Source: Limnohabitans sp. MORI2
Lineage (GTDB): Bacteria; Pseudomonadota; Gammaproteobacteria; Burkholderiales; Burkholderiaceae_C
Direction of reading: 5' to 3'
Length of the DNA: 64,000 nt
Assembly (NCBI RefSeq): GCF_027925025.1
Contig: NZ_AP027058.1
Span: 2,046,001-2,110,000 of the forward strand
The notes under the pieces are model-generated. The model was not told where the DNA came from, searched no databases, and saw only the letters and a list, made by a program, of their open reading frames with translations. Position numbers and translations under genes: made by a program. Shown here in pieces: positions 1 through 8,772 of the stretch. Numbering within the stretch: the stretch's first letter is position 1; the number at the start of each line of letters is the position of its first letter.

Positions 1-2
1 GC

Positions 3-1364
3 GGCGGCGGCTTTGGCAAAGACCCAGACTTGCGCACCGTGGGCGAGCGCACCTACAGCGCGTTTGAGCGCGTGGCGTTTTCACCCAACAGCACCGCACC
101 GCGCCAGCGCGATTGGCGACACATTCCCTACGCGCTGTGGCTTGATGGTGAGCGTGGCCTACACACCCACACACCGCTGACTGATCGCTACTTTGACAAA
201 GCCGTGCCCGAGGCGCTGAATGCGCGCCGCCCACTCAAATGGGGCCGTGGTTTGCTGCACACGTATTTGCAAGGCTTCAACCCAGAGAGCCCTGTGTTCT
301 TAAAGTTGGCCCACACAGCTCGCGCATTCTTTTTAGACCCACGCGTGCTGGCCTCGTTGTCCGAGACCGAAGCCAATGGTTTGGAGCGGCTCATCACCAC
401 CCTTGATGTGTTGGACCCGCTCAATGGACCCGTGCATGTGGCCAATGACATTTTGGGTATGCCAGCCGACAAAACTTTGCAGCAATGGCAAGAGCGCCAT
501 GCGCTCACCCAAGGCTTTTGGCTGAACAACTTTTGCAAGCAAGCGTTTTTAGAAGCCTTGCAAGCGCCCGAAGAAATTCGCAGCACCATCGGCTATGTCA
601 TGCGCATGTGCGAATGGGCCATGCACGACATGGGCAAGCCCACGCAACGCCTGCGCTACCCGCTGTGCCGCGACGAGTTTGCCTACAGCCTGCTCTCGCC
701 TTGGTTTAAGCGCAACCCACCGCAAGACATCAAGAACGCGCTGTTATCAGAGCTGCTGCGCACCTTGGGCGACCCGCGCCACAACCACGCAGGCTGGCTG
801 GGCGTGCGCCGCGAAGCCATCGAGACGGCCAGCCGCTGGCTGACCAGCCGCACGATGGACGCGTTTTTTGAAATCTTGCGTCACACCGAAGACGAGATTG
901 GCCCTTACCGTCGCCGTTTTTGGGAAGCCTATTTCCACGCGGGCCACATCTTGGAAGCTTGGATTGCCTTGGGCGAGCAAGCTGTCACAGAACTGCAAAA
1001 AATTGACCCGACAGGCGAGCTGAGCTATGCCAAGATCTTGGGCAAGATCGCGCCCAACCAATGTGTGCTGATGCTGCGCATGGGCAATATCTTGTTTTGC
1101 GACTGGAGCCACCAAGGCCGCTTGCGCGCGATTGCATACAACGCCAAGCAAGCGCCAAAGCTCTACCAAAACGAGTACGAGCTGTTCCAGTTGCGTTTTC
1201 CCACCACGCTGGACTTCAACGATGGCCAACTGGATGACCCCGGCCTGTTGCACTACGAATCCGAACTGGGCGGCTGGCAGGACACAGCTCGCCGCTTCAT
1301 TGATCAGCACCTAGGGATTCACCTGAGTTTGGCTGACTTGATGCCAACTGACGCTCAAAATTAA
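3..1364 (+). CDS. EH-signature (ZorC-like) protein, 5'-truncated
   Basis: The reading frame is open from the left edge (GGGFGKDPDL before the first possible TTG start at 30), so the N-terminus lies outside the window; about 453 residues remain. The pattern resembles the EH-signature family, which includes ZorC of type I Zorya anti-phage systems: a helical N-terminal part with RRPLKWGRGLLHTYL, then LGDPRHNHAGW and FFEILRHTEDE in the middle, a RRRFWEAYF segment, and a C-terminal ILFCDWSHQGRL followed about 50 residues later by LLHYESELGGWQ. I take the D of CDWS and the H of LLHY as the signature positions; the acid would then be Asp instead of Glu. In Zorya, ZorC works with the ZorA/ZorB membrane motor. 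No zorD follows: the next gene is acs, 138 bp on. Family assignment is from memory of the pattern; the Zorya role is inference. Confidence 0.55.
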   Translation, partial: GGGFGKDPDLRTVGERTYSAFERVAFSPNSTAPRQRDWRHIPYALWLDGERGLHTHTPLTDRYFDKAVPEALNARRPLKWGRGLLHTYLQGFNPESPVFLKLAHTARAFFLDPRVLASLSETEANGLERLITTLDVLDPLNGPVHVANDILGMPADKTLQQWQERHALTQGFWLNNFCKQAFLEALQAPEEIRSTIGYVMRMCEWAMHDMGKPTQRLRYPLCRDEFAYSLLSPWFKRNPPQDIKNALLSELLRTLGDPRHNHAGWLGVRREAIETASRWLTSRTMDAFFEILRHTEDEIGPYRRRFWEAYFHAGHILEAWIALGEQAVTELQKIDPTGELSYAKILGKIAPNQCVLMLRMGNILFCDWSHQGRLRAIAYNAKQAPKLYQNEYELFQLRFPTTLDFNDGQLDDPGLLHYESELGGWQDTARRFIDQHLGIHLSLADLMPTDAQN

Positions 1365-1502
1365 ACCGCCTCTAGCCCGACTCTTTTGATTTAGCTCAAG
1401 GGCAAGGGTTTGTCAGAACTGTCTAAGTCAGACCCTTGTAAGAGCGCAGTTTCACAGTCGCAGGGTTTTGACAGATACCGCCATATAAGAGGAGACCGGT
1501 TC

Positions 1503-3467
1503 ATGAGCGACATCACCATTCACCAGCCATCAGCTGAATTCGTAAAACAAGCCAACGTGTCCGGCATGGCCGCCTACGAAGCCTTGTGCAAAAAAGCAGA
1601 AACAGATTACGAAGGCTTTTGGGCTGAGCAAGCACGCGAACTGCTGAGCTGGAAGACCCCATTCACCAAAGTGCTCGACGAGAGCAACGCACCTTTCTTC
1701 AAGTGGTTCGAAGACGGCACATTGAACGCCTCTTACAACTGCTTGGACCGCAACATTGAAAAAGGCCTGGGCGACAAGACCGCCATCATCTTCGAAGCCG
1801 ACGGCGGCGAAGTGACCAAAGCCACTTACAGCCAATTGCTGGCCAAGACTTGCCAATACGCCAACGCGCTCAAATCTGTCGGCGTGAAAAAAGGCGATCG
1901 CGTGATGATCTACATCTCGATGTCGATCGAAGGCGTAGCCGCGATGCAAGCCTGTGCCCGTATCGGCGCAACCCACTCGGTGGTGTTCGGCGGCTTCTCT
2001 GCCCAATCTTTGCGTGACCGCATTGAGGACACAGGTGCCGTGGCCATCATCACCGCTGACCAACAAGTGCGCGGCGGCAAGCACCTGCCCCTGAAGTCCA
2101 TCGTGGACGAAGCCATCGCCATGGGCGGTTGCGACTCTGTGAAAAACGTGTTGGTGGTCAAGCGCACAGGTGGCGACATTGCCATGGCCGCTGGCCGCGA
2201 CCAATGGTTGGGCGAGTTGGCAGACAAGCAAGCCACCACCTGCGAACCAGAATGGGTGGGCGCTGAGCACCCCTTGTTCTTGCTCTACACATCAGGCTCT
2301 ACCGGCAAGCCAAAAGGCGTGCAACACAGCACCGGCGGCTATTTGCTGCACGCAGCCTTGACCACCAAGTGGACGTTTGACTTGAAAGACAACGACGTGT
2401 TCTGGTGTACCGCCGACATCGGCTGGGTCACAGGCCACACGTACATCACCTACGGCCCCTTGGCTTTGGGCGGCACTGAAATCGTGTTCGAAGGCGTGCC
2501 AACCTACCCAGACGCTGGCCGCTTCTGGAAGATGATCCAAGACCACAAAGTCTCCATCTTCTACACAGCACCAACAGCCATCCGTTCACTCATCAAAGCT
2601 GCTGAAGCCAACGATGCTGTGCACCCCAAGAGCTTCAATCTCTCCAGCTTGCGCTTGCTGGGTTCGGTGGGCGAGCCCATCAACCCTGCCGCATGGGAGT
2701 GGTACTACAAGCATGTGGGCGGCAGCCGTTGCCCCATCGTGGACACCTTCTGGCAAACAGAAACTGGCGGCCACATGATCACCCCACTGCCTGGCGTGAC
2801 ACCGATGGTTCCCGGCTCTTGCACATTGCCCTTCCCTGGCATTCAAGCTGCCATCGTCAGCGAAACTGGCGAAGACATGCCCAATGGCCAAGGTGGTATC
2901 TTGGTCGTGAAAAAGCCATGGCCTTCCATGATTCGCACCATCTGGGGTGACCCAGAGCGCTTCAAGAAGAGCTACTACCCAGACGACTTCAAAGGCAAGT
3001 ACTACTTGGCTGGCGACGGCGCGATCCGTGACGAGAAAACCGGTTACTTCACCATCACCGGCCGTATCGACGACGTGTTGAACGTGTCGGGCCACCGCAT
3101 GGGCACGATGGAAATCGAATCTGCTTTGGTGAGCTGCACCGAGTTGGTGGCCGAAGCTGCGGTGGTGGGTCGTCCAGACGACACCACCGGTGAAGCCATC
3201 TGCGCGTTCGTGGTGTTGAAGCGTCCACGCCCCACAGGCGAGGAAGCCAAGCAAATCGCCAAGATCTTGCGCGACCACGTGGGCAAAGAAATTGGCCCCA
3301 TCGCCAAGCCCAAGGACATCCGCTTCGGCGACAACTTGCCCAAGACCCGCTCTGGCAAGATCATGCGTCGCTTGTTGCGTAGCTTGGCCAAGAACGAGGC
3401 GATCACACAAGACACCTCGACACTGGAAAACCCAGCGATCTTGGATCAGCTGACAGACAACCACTGA
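1503..3467 (+). CDS. acs: Acetyl-CoA synthetase (acetate-CoA ligase)
   Basis: Cytosolic enzyme that activates acetate to acetyl-CoA through an acetyl-AMP intermediate. The 654-residue length is normal for Acs. The adenylation P-loop [11 protein letters not shown] is at about residues 262-272, and the C-terminal [11 protein letters not shown] carries the catalytic lysine (about K619), the site acetylated by Pat-type enzymes in other bacteria. The ATG at 1503 is chosen because an AGGAG ribosome site lies about 9 nt upstream and the protein then begins [10 protein letters not shown]; the frame is open back to a TTG at 1410 with no such site. It is monocistronic, ending at a strong terminator. 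Confidence 0.96.
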   Translation: MSDITIHQPSAEFVKQANVSGMAAYEALCKKAETDYEGFWAEQARELLSWKTPFTKVLDESNAPFFKWFEDGTLNASYNCLDRNIEKGLGDKTAIIFEADGGEVTKATYSQLLAKTCQYANALKSVGVKKGDRVMIYISMSIEGVAAMQACARIGATHSVVFGGFSAQSLRDRIEDTGAVAIITADQQVRGGKHLPLKSIVDEAIAMGGCDSVKNVLVVKRTGGDIAMAAGRDQWLGELADKQATTCEPEWVGAEHPLFLLYTSGSTGKPKGVQHSTGGYLLHAALTTKWTFDLKDNDVFWCTADIGWVTGHTYITYGPLALGGTEIVFEGVPTYPDAGRFWKMIQDHKVSIFYTAPTAIRSLIKAAEANDAVHPKSFNLSSLRLLGSVGEPINPAAWEWYYKHVGGSRCPIVDTFWQTETGGHMITPLPGVTPMVPGSCTLPFPGIQAAIVSETGEDMPNGQGGILVVKKPWPSMIRTIWGDPERFKKSYYPDDFKGKYYLAGDGAIRDEKTGYFTITGRIDDVLNVSGHRMGTMEIESALVSCTELVAEAAVVGRPDDTTGEAICAFVVLKRPRPTGEEAKQIAKILRDHVGKEIGPIAKPKDIRFGDNLPKTRSGKIMRRLLRSLAKNEAITQDTSTLENPAILDQLTDNH

Positions 3468-3484
3468 TCAGCCTAAAAGCTCTG

Positions 3485-3512
3485 AAAACCCGCCAATTTG
3501 GCGGGTTTTTTT
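3485..3512 (+). terminator. Rho-independent terminator of acs
   Basis: Inverted repeat AAAACCCGCCA / TGGCGGGTTTT around an ATT loop, followed by T residues, 18 nt after the acs stop codon. Confidence 0.92.
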
Positions 3513-3591
3513 ACGCCCAACTAGGGTTTTCAATGCTTTGCTTACAATTTGTGTAACTTAAAATCAATCTCGACCATCTCCGAGAACAGCC

Positions 3592-3948
3592 GTGCCCACG
3601 ATTTCGTCACACCTTGCGCCCGCTCAAGCTGTGCCTGCCATCAAGCAAGCACCGGCGAAGGTGAGCGTGGGTAACGCACAGCAGGCCTCGGCAGAGCCTG
3701 CGGTCAAAAAAGTAGATCCTGTGCAACAAATGCAAGCCGACAAGGAAGTGCGTGTACAGCGACTCAACCAATCACTGGACCGCAGTCAACTGAACTACTC
3801 ATTTGACAAGCGATCCAGCACACTCTCCGTGAAAGTGGTGAACAAGCAGTCGGGTGAGTTCATCCGTGAAATTAACTTCCACGGTTTTCAAGCCATGGCG
3901 TTCAGCACACACGGCTACAAAGGTCGCTACGTCGACAACGCGGCTTGA
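3592..3948 (+). CDS. FlaG-like small protein
   Basis: 118 residues starting at GTG. The first 45 residues are Ala/Pro/Gln-rich and probably disordered. Residues 65-105 (LNYSFDKRSSTLSVKVVNKQ, then SGEFIREI) match the beta-rich FlaG core, whose usual form is phi-x-F-x-phi-D followed by VKVVD-x2-TGE-phi-IRQIP. FlaG proteins affect flagellar filament length in some bacteria. The usual IRQIP ending is replaced by IREINFHGF, and no flagellar gene is near, so this is an orphan and the function is uncertain. The start is weakly supported (poor ribosome site). Confidence 0.55.
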   Translation: MPTISSHLAPAQAVPAIKQAPAKVSVGNAQQASAEPAVKKVDPVQQMQADKEVRVQRLNQSLDRSQLNYSFDKRSSTLSVKVVNKQSGEFIREINFHGFQAMAFSTHGYKGRYVDNAA

Positions 3949-3972
3949 ACTTGACGCAACTGCTGACGCAGC

Positions 3973-4599
3973 TCAGCGCTGATCGAGCCAGTGACAGATA
4001 GGCTCCCACTGCTCCAAATCTTTTTCAATTTGTGTGGGTGTGATGTCAAACATGGACAAACCGTGAGCCGCCATGTGAACGTAGTACTGGGTGTCGCGCA
4101 AGTACCCTAACACTGGCACATCCAAGGCTTGGGCAAACTCTTTCAAACGACCACTGGCCAACGTTCGCGCATCGACACGGTTGCTAACCACCCCAACTCG
4201 GGCGGGTAATTTGCGTGTGAGTTGGGTCAGTTCCATCAAGAACGCATGGGTCGCCTGCATGTCAAACACGCTGGGCATCAAGGGTACGATCACGTTGTCA
4301 GCCCGTTGCACCAACTCCTTGAGGGCTGAACCACCCAAGCCAGCAGGCGTGTCAATCACCACATGGGTTGTGCCTTTGGGCGGCTTAGCTGTGGGTACTT
4401 TGCCAGCTTCGATTTCCCACGTCACGATGGGTGGCAAACGGCTAGGCCGCTGCTGCAACCAAAACCTGGAGGACTGCTGGGTGTCTGCATCGCCCAACAT
4501 CACATGGTGACCGCGGGACGCAAAGTACCCGGCAATATTGGTCGCCAAAGTAGATTTGCCAGCACCGCCTTTGGGGTTCGCGACAACAACAACTTTCAT
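3973..4599 (-). CDS. ParA/MinD-family ATPase, orphan
   Basis: 208-residue deviant Walker ATPase. MKVVVVANPKGGAGKST opens the protein with the Walker A' box (K10 signature lysine and K15); DADTQQSS follows at about 37 and the Walker B segment VVIDTPAGL near 77-85. The ATG at 4599 is preferred over an upstream in-frame ATG because GGAGG lies just before it and the P-loop then falls at the usual position. Proteins of this compact type position plasmids, chemoreceptor arrays, carboxysomes or chromosomes on the nucleoid. There is no ParB, parS-like repeat or cargo gene beside it. It is divergent from a bactofilin gene, which could be a partner (inference). Confidence 0.85.
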   Translation of the reverse strand: MKVVVVANPKGGAGKSTLATNIAGYFASRGHHVMLGDADTQQSSRFWLQQRPSRLPPIVTWEIEAGKVPTAKPPKGTTHVVIDTPAGLGGSALKELVQRADNVIVPLMPSVFDMQATHAFLMELTQLTRKLPARVGVVSNRVDARTLASGRLKEFAQALDVPVLGYLRDTQYYVHMAAHGLSMFDITPTQIEKDLEQWEPICHWLDQR

Positions 4600-4658
4600 A
4601 TACCCGACCTCCAAAAAATTCAATGATGACAAAAACATACACCGAAAAGCGTATTTAT

Positions 4659-4686
4659 TTGTTTAAATTCACAATAGCAATATAAA
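4659..4686 (+). promoter_or_regulatory. Probable sigma-70 promoter of the bactofilin gene
   Basis: TTGTTT (4659-4664), 16-nt spacer, TATAAA (4681-4686) in the AT-rich 121-bp gap between divergent parA-like and bactofilin genes. This would give a 5' UTR of about 30 nt containing the AGAGGA ribosome site. Confidence 0.5.
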
Positions 4687-4720
4687 CTATATCCAGCAAT
4701 CACTTTTAGAGGATTTCAAC

Positions 4721-5047
4721 ATGAGCGAAGGCACCAAAGACAAAAGCATTTTCATTGGCACCGGTGTGGTGTTCAAAGGCTCTATCACTGCGCCCAACCA
4801 AGCCATTATTTCAGGTACGGTGGAAGGTGATTTGGTCGCCAAAGATGTGTTGATTGGCGCATCGGGCATCGTGACCGGCACCACCGAAGCTGACTTCATC
4901 GACGTCAAAGGTGAGTTGAACGAGTCCATCACCAGCAAAAATGTGTTGATTGTGCGCAACACTGGCAAAGTCACAGGCGATGTGACTTATGGCGAAATTG
5001 AAATCGAACGTGGCGGCAAGATCAAAGGCGCCATGAAGCAGGTCTAA
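4721..5047 (+). CDS. Bactofilin family cytoskeletal protein
   Basis: 108-residue protein with the bactofilin beta-helix pattern: repeated short strands with glycines and alternating hydrophobic residues (IFIGTGVVFKGSI, AIISGTVEGDL, VLIGASGIVTG, VLIVRNTGKVTGDV, IEIERGGKIKG). Bactofilins polymerise without nucleotides and scaffold cell-shape, stalk or chromosome-positioning proteins at the inner membrane. The short flanking tails are typical. AGAGGA lies 8 nt before the ATG. In other bacteria bactofilins can work with ParA-type ATPases (BacNOP with PadC/ParA in Myxococcus), which makes the divergent parA-like neighbour notable. Confidence 0.9.
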   Translation: MSEGTKDKSIFIGTGVVFKGSITAPNQAIISGTVEGDLVAKDVLIGASGIVTGTTEADFIDVKGELNESITSKNVLIVRNTGKVTGDVTYGEIEIERGGKIKGAMKQV

Positions 5048-5061
5048 GGTTTCACCGACTC

Positions 5062-5088
5062 ACGGCCTTTGCCCCTAGCAAAGGCCGT
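5062..5088 (+). terminator. Hairpin after the bactofilin gene, no T-run
   Basis: Perfect 10-bp inverted repeat ACGGCCTTTG / CAAAGGCCGT with a 7-nt loop, starting 14 nt after the stop codon. No run of T follows on either strand, so it may be a weak or Rho-dependent terminator or an mRNA 3'-end stabiliser. Confidence 0.5.
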
Positions 5089-5093
5089 ATCAC

Positions 5094-5795
5094 TTGAGGC
5101 TGCTGCATACAGCGAGAGATGCAGCCCGCCTAGAATTAGTGAAACTTTCAGAGCTACCTCGTTTGTCTCACTCGTCTTTCACCCACAGCGCGTCTGCAGC
5201 GTCAAATTTGGCGTCTTCGCCCTATGCGGCGCGCCAACGCTCCCCTCGCAAACACTTAACCGGCATTGGACTGGTTGTGTTGCTGCACGCTGTGTTGCTG
5301 TGGGCGATTTCGTCTGGATTGGCTCGTCAAGTCGTACGCATGACCGAGAACACGGTGGAAGCGGTGTTGATGTCGGAAGCGCCACCGCCTGCCCCACCAC
5401 CTAAAGCGCCGCCCCCCAAAACACCTGCACCGCCCCCTCCTGCACCTACCACCAACGCGCCAGCCATTACGCAGCCCGTCGCACCACCAGCTGCTGCACC
5501 TGCTGCGCCAGCCATCCGCACTGGGGCGATCATCCAAGCAGGTGCATCTTGCGCTAAGCCCGATTACCCAAGCGCCTCAAGGCGCATGGAGGAGGAAGGG
5601 ACCGTCACGCTTAAGTTTTTGATTGGCATCGACGGCAAAGTACTCCAAGCCGAGATTGAAAAATCATCCGGCTTCACACGCTTAGACGAAGCCGCTCGCA
5701 ATGCGCTGTCGAAATGCCAGTTCCGCCCCGGCACGGTGGACGGCAAGCCTGAGCAAAGCTGGGCCAGCATCAAATACACCTGGCGCTTGGAATAA
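5094..5795 (+). CDS. tonB: TonB family energy transducer
   Basis: Periplasm-spanning protein that passes energy from the ExbB/ExbD proton channel to TonB-dependent outer-membrane receptors. It has one N-terminal membrane anchor (about residues 59-78, LTGIGLVVLLHAVLLWAI), a proline/alanine-rich spacer (about 98-145) and a C-terminal TonB domain (about 150-233) with YPSASRRMEEEGTVTLKFLI and the final FRPGTVDG...Y-x-W-R. First gene of an operon with exbB and two exbD genes. The start is uncertain: TTG at 5094 gives the longest form, while GTG 5139 and TTG 5163 are alternatives; none has a strong ribosome site. Confidence 0.88.
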   Translation: MRLLHTARDAARLELVKLSELPRLSHSSFTHSASAASNLASSPYAARQRSPRKHLTGIGLVVLLHAVLLWAISSGLARQVVRMTENTVEAVLMSEAPPPAPPPKAPPPKTPAPPPPAPTTNAPAITQPVAPPAAAPAAPAIRTGAIIQAGASCAKPDYPSASRRMEEEGTVTLKFLIGIDGKVLQAEIEKSSGFTRLDEAARNALSKCQFRPGTVDGKPEQSWASIKYTWRLE

Positions 5796-5834
5796 GCGCC
5801 GCCCCCACACAAAGTCAGTCACAAGGAAACACCC

Positions 5835-6572
5835 ATGTTGCAACACATCTTCACACGCGCCGCTGCGGCACTCTCAACACTGGTATTTAGCGCCAGCGTC
5901 ATGGCTGAAGAAGTCGTTGAGAACCCCTACGGCTTGTCCGCTCTGTGGGCGCAAGGCGATGTGGTAGCCAAGGCCACGCTGCTGATTTTGGTCATCATGA
6001 GCATGGGCAGCTGGTATGTGATCTTCACCAAACTGGCCGAGCAAAACCGCGTGATGCGTTATGCCCAAACAGCGCAAAACAATTTTTGGAACGCAGGCAA
6101 TGTACGCCAAGGTGCAGACGGTTTGGAAGAGGACAGCCCGTTTCGCTTCATCGCCGAAAAGGGCTTGGAAGGTGCGAGCAAGCACACGGGTTTGCTTGGC
6201 AGCATTAACTTCAACGACTGGGTGACCATGAGCATCCAACGCGCCATGAACAATGTGCAAAGCCGCATGCAGGATGGCTTGGCAGTGTTGGCGACTGTCG
6301 GTTCAACAGCGCCCTTTGTTGGTTTGTTCGGCACGGTCTGGGGCATTTACAACGCGCTGGTGAAGATTGGCATGTCAGGCCAAGCCAGCATCGACAAAGT
6401 GGCAGGCCCTGTGGGCGAATCGCTCATCATGACCGCCATTGGTTTGGCCGTGGCTGTGCCTGCGGTGTTGGGCTACAACTGGCTGGTGCGTCGTAACAAA
6501 GTGGCGATGGAAGAAGTGCATGCCTTTGGCGCTGACTTGCATGCGGTGTTGTTGGGTTCGGCTCAGAAATAA
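5835..6572 (+). CDS. exbB: ExbB/TolQ-type proton channel subunit
   Basis: 245-residue inner-membrane protein of the MotA/TolQ/ExbB family. A hydrophobic N-terminal segment (about 7-23, possibly cleaved) precedes three transmembrane helices at about 46-65, 150-175 and 193-215, with the cytoplasmic loop carrying the usual SIQRAMN and GLFGTVWGIYNAL motifs. With ExbD it harvests the proton gradient for TonB. It is 39 nt after tonB, with AAGGA before the ATG, and 2 nt before the first exbD. Confidence 0.93.
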   Translation: MLQHIFTRAAAALSTLVFSASVMAEEVVENPYGLSALWAQGDVVAKATLLILVIMSMGSWYVIFTKLAEQNRVMRYAQTAQNNFWNAGNVRQGADGLEEDSPFRFIAEKGLEGASKHTGLLGSINFNDWVTMSIQRAMNNVQSRMQDGLAVLATVGSTAPFVGLFGTVWGIYNALVKIGMSGQASIDKVAGPVGESLIMTAIGLAVAVPAVLGYNWLVRRNKVAMEEVHAFGADLHAVLLGSAQK

Positions 6573-6574
6573 CC

Positions 6575-7021
6575 ATGGCCATGAACCTCGGCCCCAGTGA
6601 GGGCGACGATGAATTGCTAACCACCATCAACACCACGCCTTTGGTGGATGTGATGCTGGTGCTGCTCATCATTTTTCTCATCACCATTCCGGTAGTGACC
6701 ACCTCTGTCAAAGTGGAACTGCCACACGAGGTGCAACAGCCACGTGAAACAAAGCCCGACAACATCATCTTGTCGGTCAATGCGCAAGGCCAAGCCTATT
6801 TGTATGACGCACCGGTGCGCAGCAATGCGGACTTGATCAAGCAGCTGCAAAGCTTTGCCGAGAAAACGCCGCAGCCCGAAGTGCAAATTCGCGGTGACGC
6901 CAAAACCGACTTTGAAGCGGTAGGCCGTGTGCTGTATGCCGCACAAGTAGCGGGCTTGACCAAGGTGAGGTTTGTCACCGACCCGCAAGGGGCTGCCACA
7001 CAAGCGCCGCAAGGGAAATAA
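6575..7021 (+). CDS. exbD: ExbD-type biopolymer transport protein, copy 1
   Basis: 148-residue single-pass inner-membrane protein. A short cytoplasmic N-terminus is followed by the ExbD signature TTPLVDVMLVLLIIFLITIP; the Asp in LVDVML is the conserved proton-relay residue in the membrane helix. A periplasmic domain follows, ending VGRVLYAAQVAGLTKVRFVT. It begins 2 nt after exbB and ends 2 nt before a second exbD, so the genes are almost certainly co-translated. Confidence 0.92.
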   Translation: MAMNLGPSEGDDELLTTINTTPLVDVMLVLLIIFLITIPVVTTSVKVELPHEVQQPRETKPDNIILSVNAQGQAYLYDAPVRSNADLIKQLQSFAEKTPQPEVQIRGDAKTDFEAVGRVLYAAQVAGLTKVRFVTDPQGAATQAPQGK

Positions 7022-7023
7022 GC

Positions 7024-7458
7024 ATGGCGATGAACCTGCCCTCTTTGACCAACGGCCAAGACGAACCCGAAGTGATGATGGACATCAACACCACGCCGTT
7101 GATCGACGTGATGTTGGTGTTGCTGATCATGCTCATCATCACCATCCCCGTGCAGCTGCATTCGGTCAACCTCGACATGCCGCAAAGCGCCACACCGCAA
7201 ACCAAAAAGCCCAATGTGGTTCGCATCGAAGTGGATGCACGCAGCGTGGTCAACTGGAACGGCAAGCCTTTGGCTGACCGTGCCGCACTCGACGCTTTGT
7301 TGCTAGAAGCCAAAGCCCAAGAGCCGCAACCCGAGCTGCACATCAAAGCGCAAGGTAAAGCCAAATACGAAGCGGTCGCCGGTGTGTTGGCCAGTGCGCA
7401 ACGCCAAGGCCTGACCAAGATTGGCATTGTGGGCACGGAGCAATTTGCTGCGCCTTAA
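7024..7458 (+). CDS. exbD: ExbD-type biopolymer transport protein, copy 2
   Basis: 144-residue paralogue of the preceding gene, with the same layout: MDINTTPLIDVMLVLLIM including the membrane Asp, then a periplasmic domain ending SAQRQGLTKIGIVGT. The two copies are clearly related but not recent duplicates. A tonB-exbB-exbD1-exbD2 order is known from Xanthomonas, where the second ExbD has a separate role from iron uptake. Last gene of the operon; the next gene is convergent 15 bp away. Confidence 0.92.
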   Translation: MAMNLPSLTNGQDEPEVMMDINTTPLIDVMLVLLIMLIITIPVQLHSVNLDMPQSATPQTKKPNVVRIEVDARSVVNWNGKPLADRAALDALLLEAKAQEPQPELHIKAQGKAKYEAVAGVLASAQRQGLTKIGIVGTEQFAAP

Positions 7459-7473
7459 CGCCAAGTGAGCGAC

Positions 7474-8691
7474 TTAGGCCACGATGCCTTTGTCTTTGAG
7501 CGCTTGAATCTGCTCAGCACTCAACCCAATTTCATGCAACACGGCATCTGTGTCTTGCCCAATGGTGGGCGCGTTGCGGCGGTGGCTGCCGGGTGTGCGT
7601 GATAGTTTCGGAATGATGCCGGGCACCGCCAATGATGTGCCGTCATCCATCTGCACCTGTTGAATCATGCCGCGTGCTTGGTAGTGCGGGTCAGCCGCAA
7701 TGTCGGCCACGGTGTAGATACGGCCTGCGGGCACGTCGGCTTTATCCAAAGCCTCCAGCACTTGTGCCACAGTCAGTTGCGCGGTCCACATGCCAATCGC
7801 AGCATCAATCTCGGCCACACGCTGGACGCGCCCGGCGTTGTCACTTAGTGCTGGGTCGTTGCCCAAATCATCGCGGCCCATGGTGTGCATGAGGCGTTTG
7901 AAGATGCTGTCGCCATTGCCCGCAATCAACACGTAGCCCTCGTCTTTGCAGCGGTAGGCATTGCTAGGTGCGATGCCAGGCAAGGCGCTGCCCGCAGCTT
8001 CGCGCACCGCGCCAAACGCGCTGTACTCAGGCAGCAAACTTTCCATGCAGTTGAAGACGGCTTCGTACAAAGCCACGTCAATCACTTGGCCTTGTCCGCT
8101 TTTCTCGCGCTCGTGCAAGGCCATCAAAATGCCAATCACGCCATGCAACGACGCCAGCGTATCGCCAATGCTCACCCCCACGCGCACAGGCACACGCCCT
8201 GGCTCGGCGGTGAGGTGGCGCAAACCACTCATGGCCTCAGCCACCACGCCAAAGCCTGGCTTGTCGCGATACGGCCCAGTTTGCCCATAGCCACTGATGC
8301 GCAACATGATGAGGCGCGGGTTGAGAGCCAACAAATCATCGGGGCCGAGGCCCCAGCCTTCCATCGCGCCTGGGCGAAAGTTCTCGATCAACACATCCGC
8401 GTCTTTGACGAGTTGACGCACGATGTCTTGGGCTTCATTGTCTTTGAGGTCCAACGCCACCGAGCGCTTGTTGCGCGACTGCACTTGCCACCACACCGAT
8501 GTGCCATCTTTGAGCAAGCGCCATTTGCGCAGCGGGTCGCCTGTTTTGGGTGTTTCAATCTTCACCACATCGGCACCAAAGTCGGCCAGTGTTTTGGCGG
8601 CAAAAGGTCCTGCGATGAGCTGGCCGAGTTCGACCACGCGCAGGCCGTCAAGAGGGGTTTGAGTTGTGCTTGGAGTCGCTGGATTTTTCAT
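7474..8691 (-). CDS. CaiB/BaiF family (class III) CoA-transferase
   Basis: About 405-residue family III CoA-transferase, which moves CoA between carboxylic acids through a mixed anhydride on an aspartate. The N-terminal motif GLRVVELGQLIAGPFAAKTL, ADFGADVVKIE, and RSKRS-like NRSVAL (RNKRSVALDLK) are family hallmarks; the Asp of VIDVALYEAV sits where the catalytic residue is expected. The acid substrate cannot be read from sequence; formyl-, succinyl- or citramalate-type activities are possible. ATG 8691 is preferred, with in-frame ATGs at 8700 and 8739. It stands alone, convergent with the exb operon. Confidence 0.87.
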   Translation of the reverse strand: MKNPATPSTTQTPLDGLRVVELGQLIAGPFAAKTLADFGADVVKIETPKTGDPLRKWRLLKDGTSVWWQVQSRNKRSVALDLKDNEAQDIVRQLVKDADVLIENFRPGAMEGWGLGPDDLLALNPRLIMLRISGYGQTGPYRDKPGFGVVAEAMSGLRHLTAEPGRVPVRVGVSIGDTLASLHGVIGILMALHEREKSGQGQVIDVALYEAVFNCMESLLPEYSAFGAVREAAGSALPGIAPSNAYRCKDEGYVLIAGNGDSIFKRLMHTMGRDDLGNDPALSDNAGRVQRVAEIDAAIGMWTAQLTVAQVLEALDKADVPAGRIYTVADIAADPHYQARGMIQQVQMDDGTSLAVPGIIPKLSRTPGSHRRNAPTIGQDTDAVLHEIGLSAEQIQALKDKGIVA

Positions 8692-8772
8692 GCTTGGCAT
8701 TGTGCCGAATGCATGCGAGGTGCGCACGCGTGTCTTCACGCAGGTGACAGCGCCAGCCGCCCATCGAGGCAG

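Noticed and set aside
1410..1502. N-terminal extension of Acs by 31 residues from a TTG
   Set aside because: The extension has no ribosome site and is not part of the Acs family, whereas ATG 1503 has AGGAG and a typical start.
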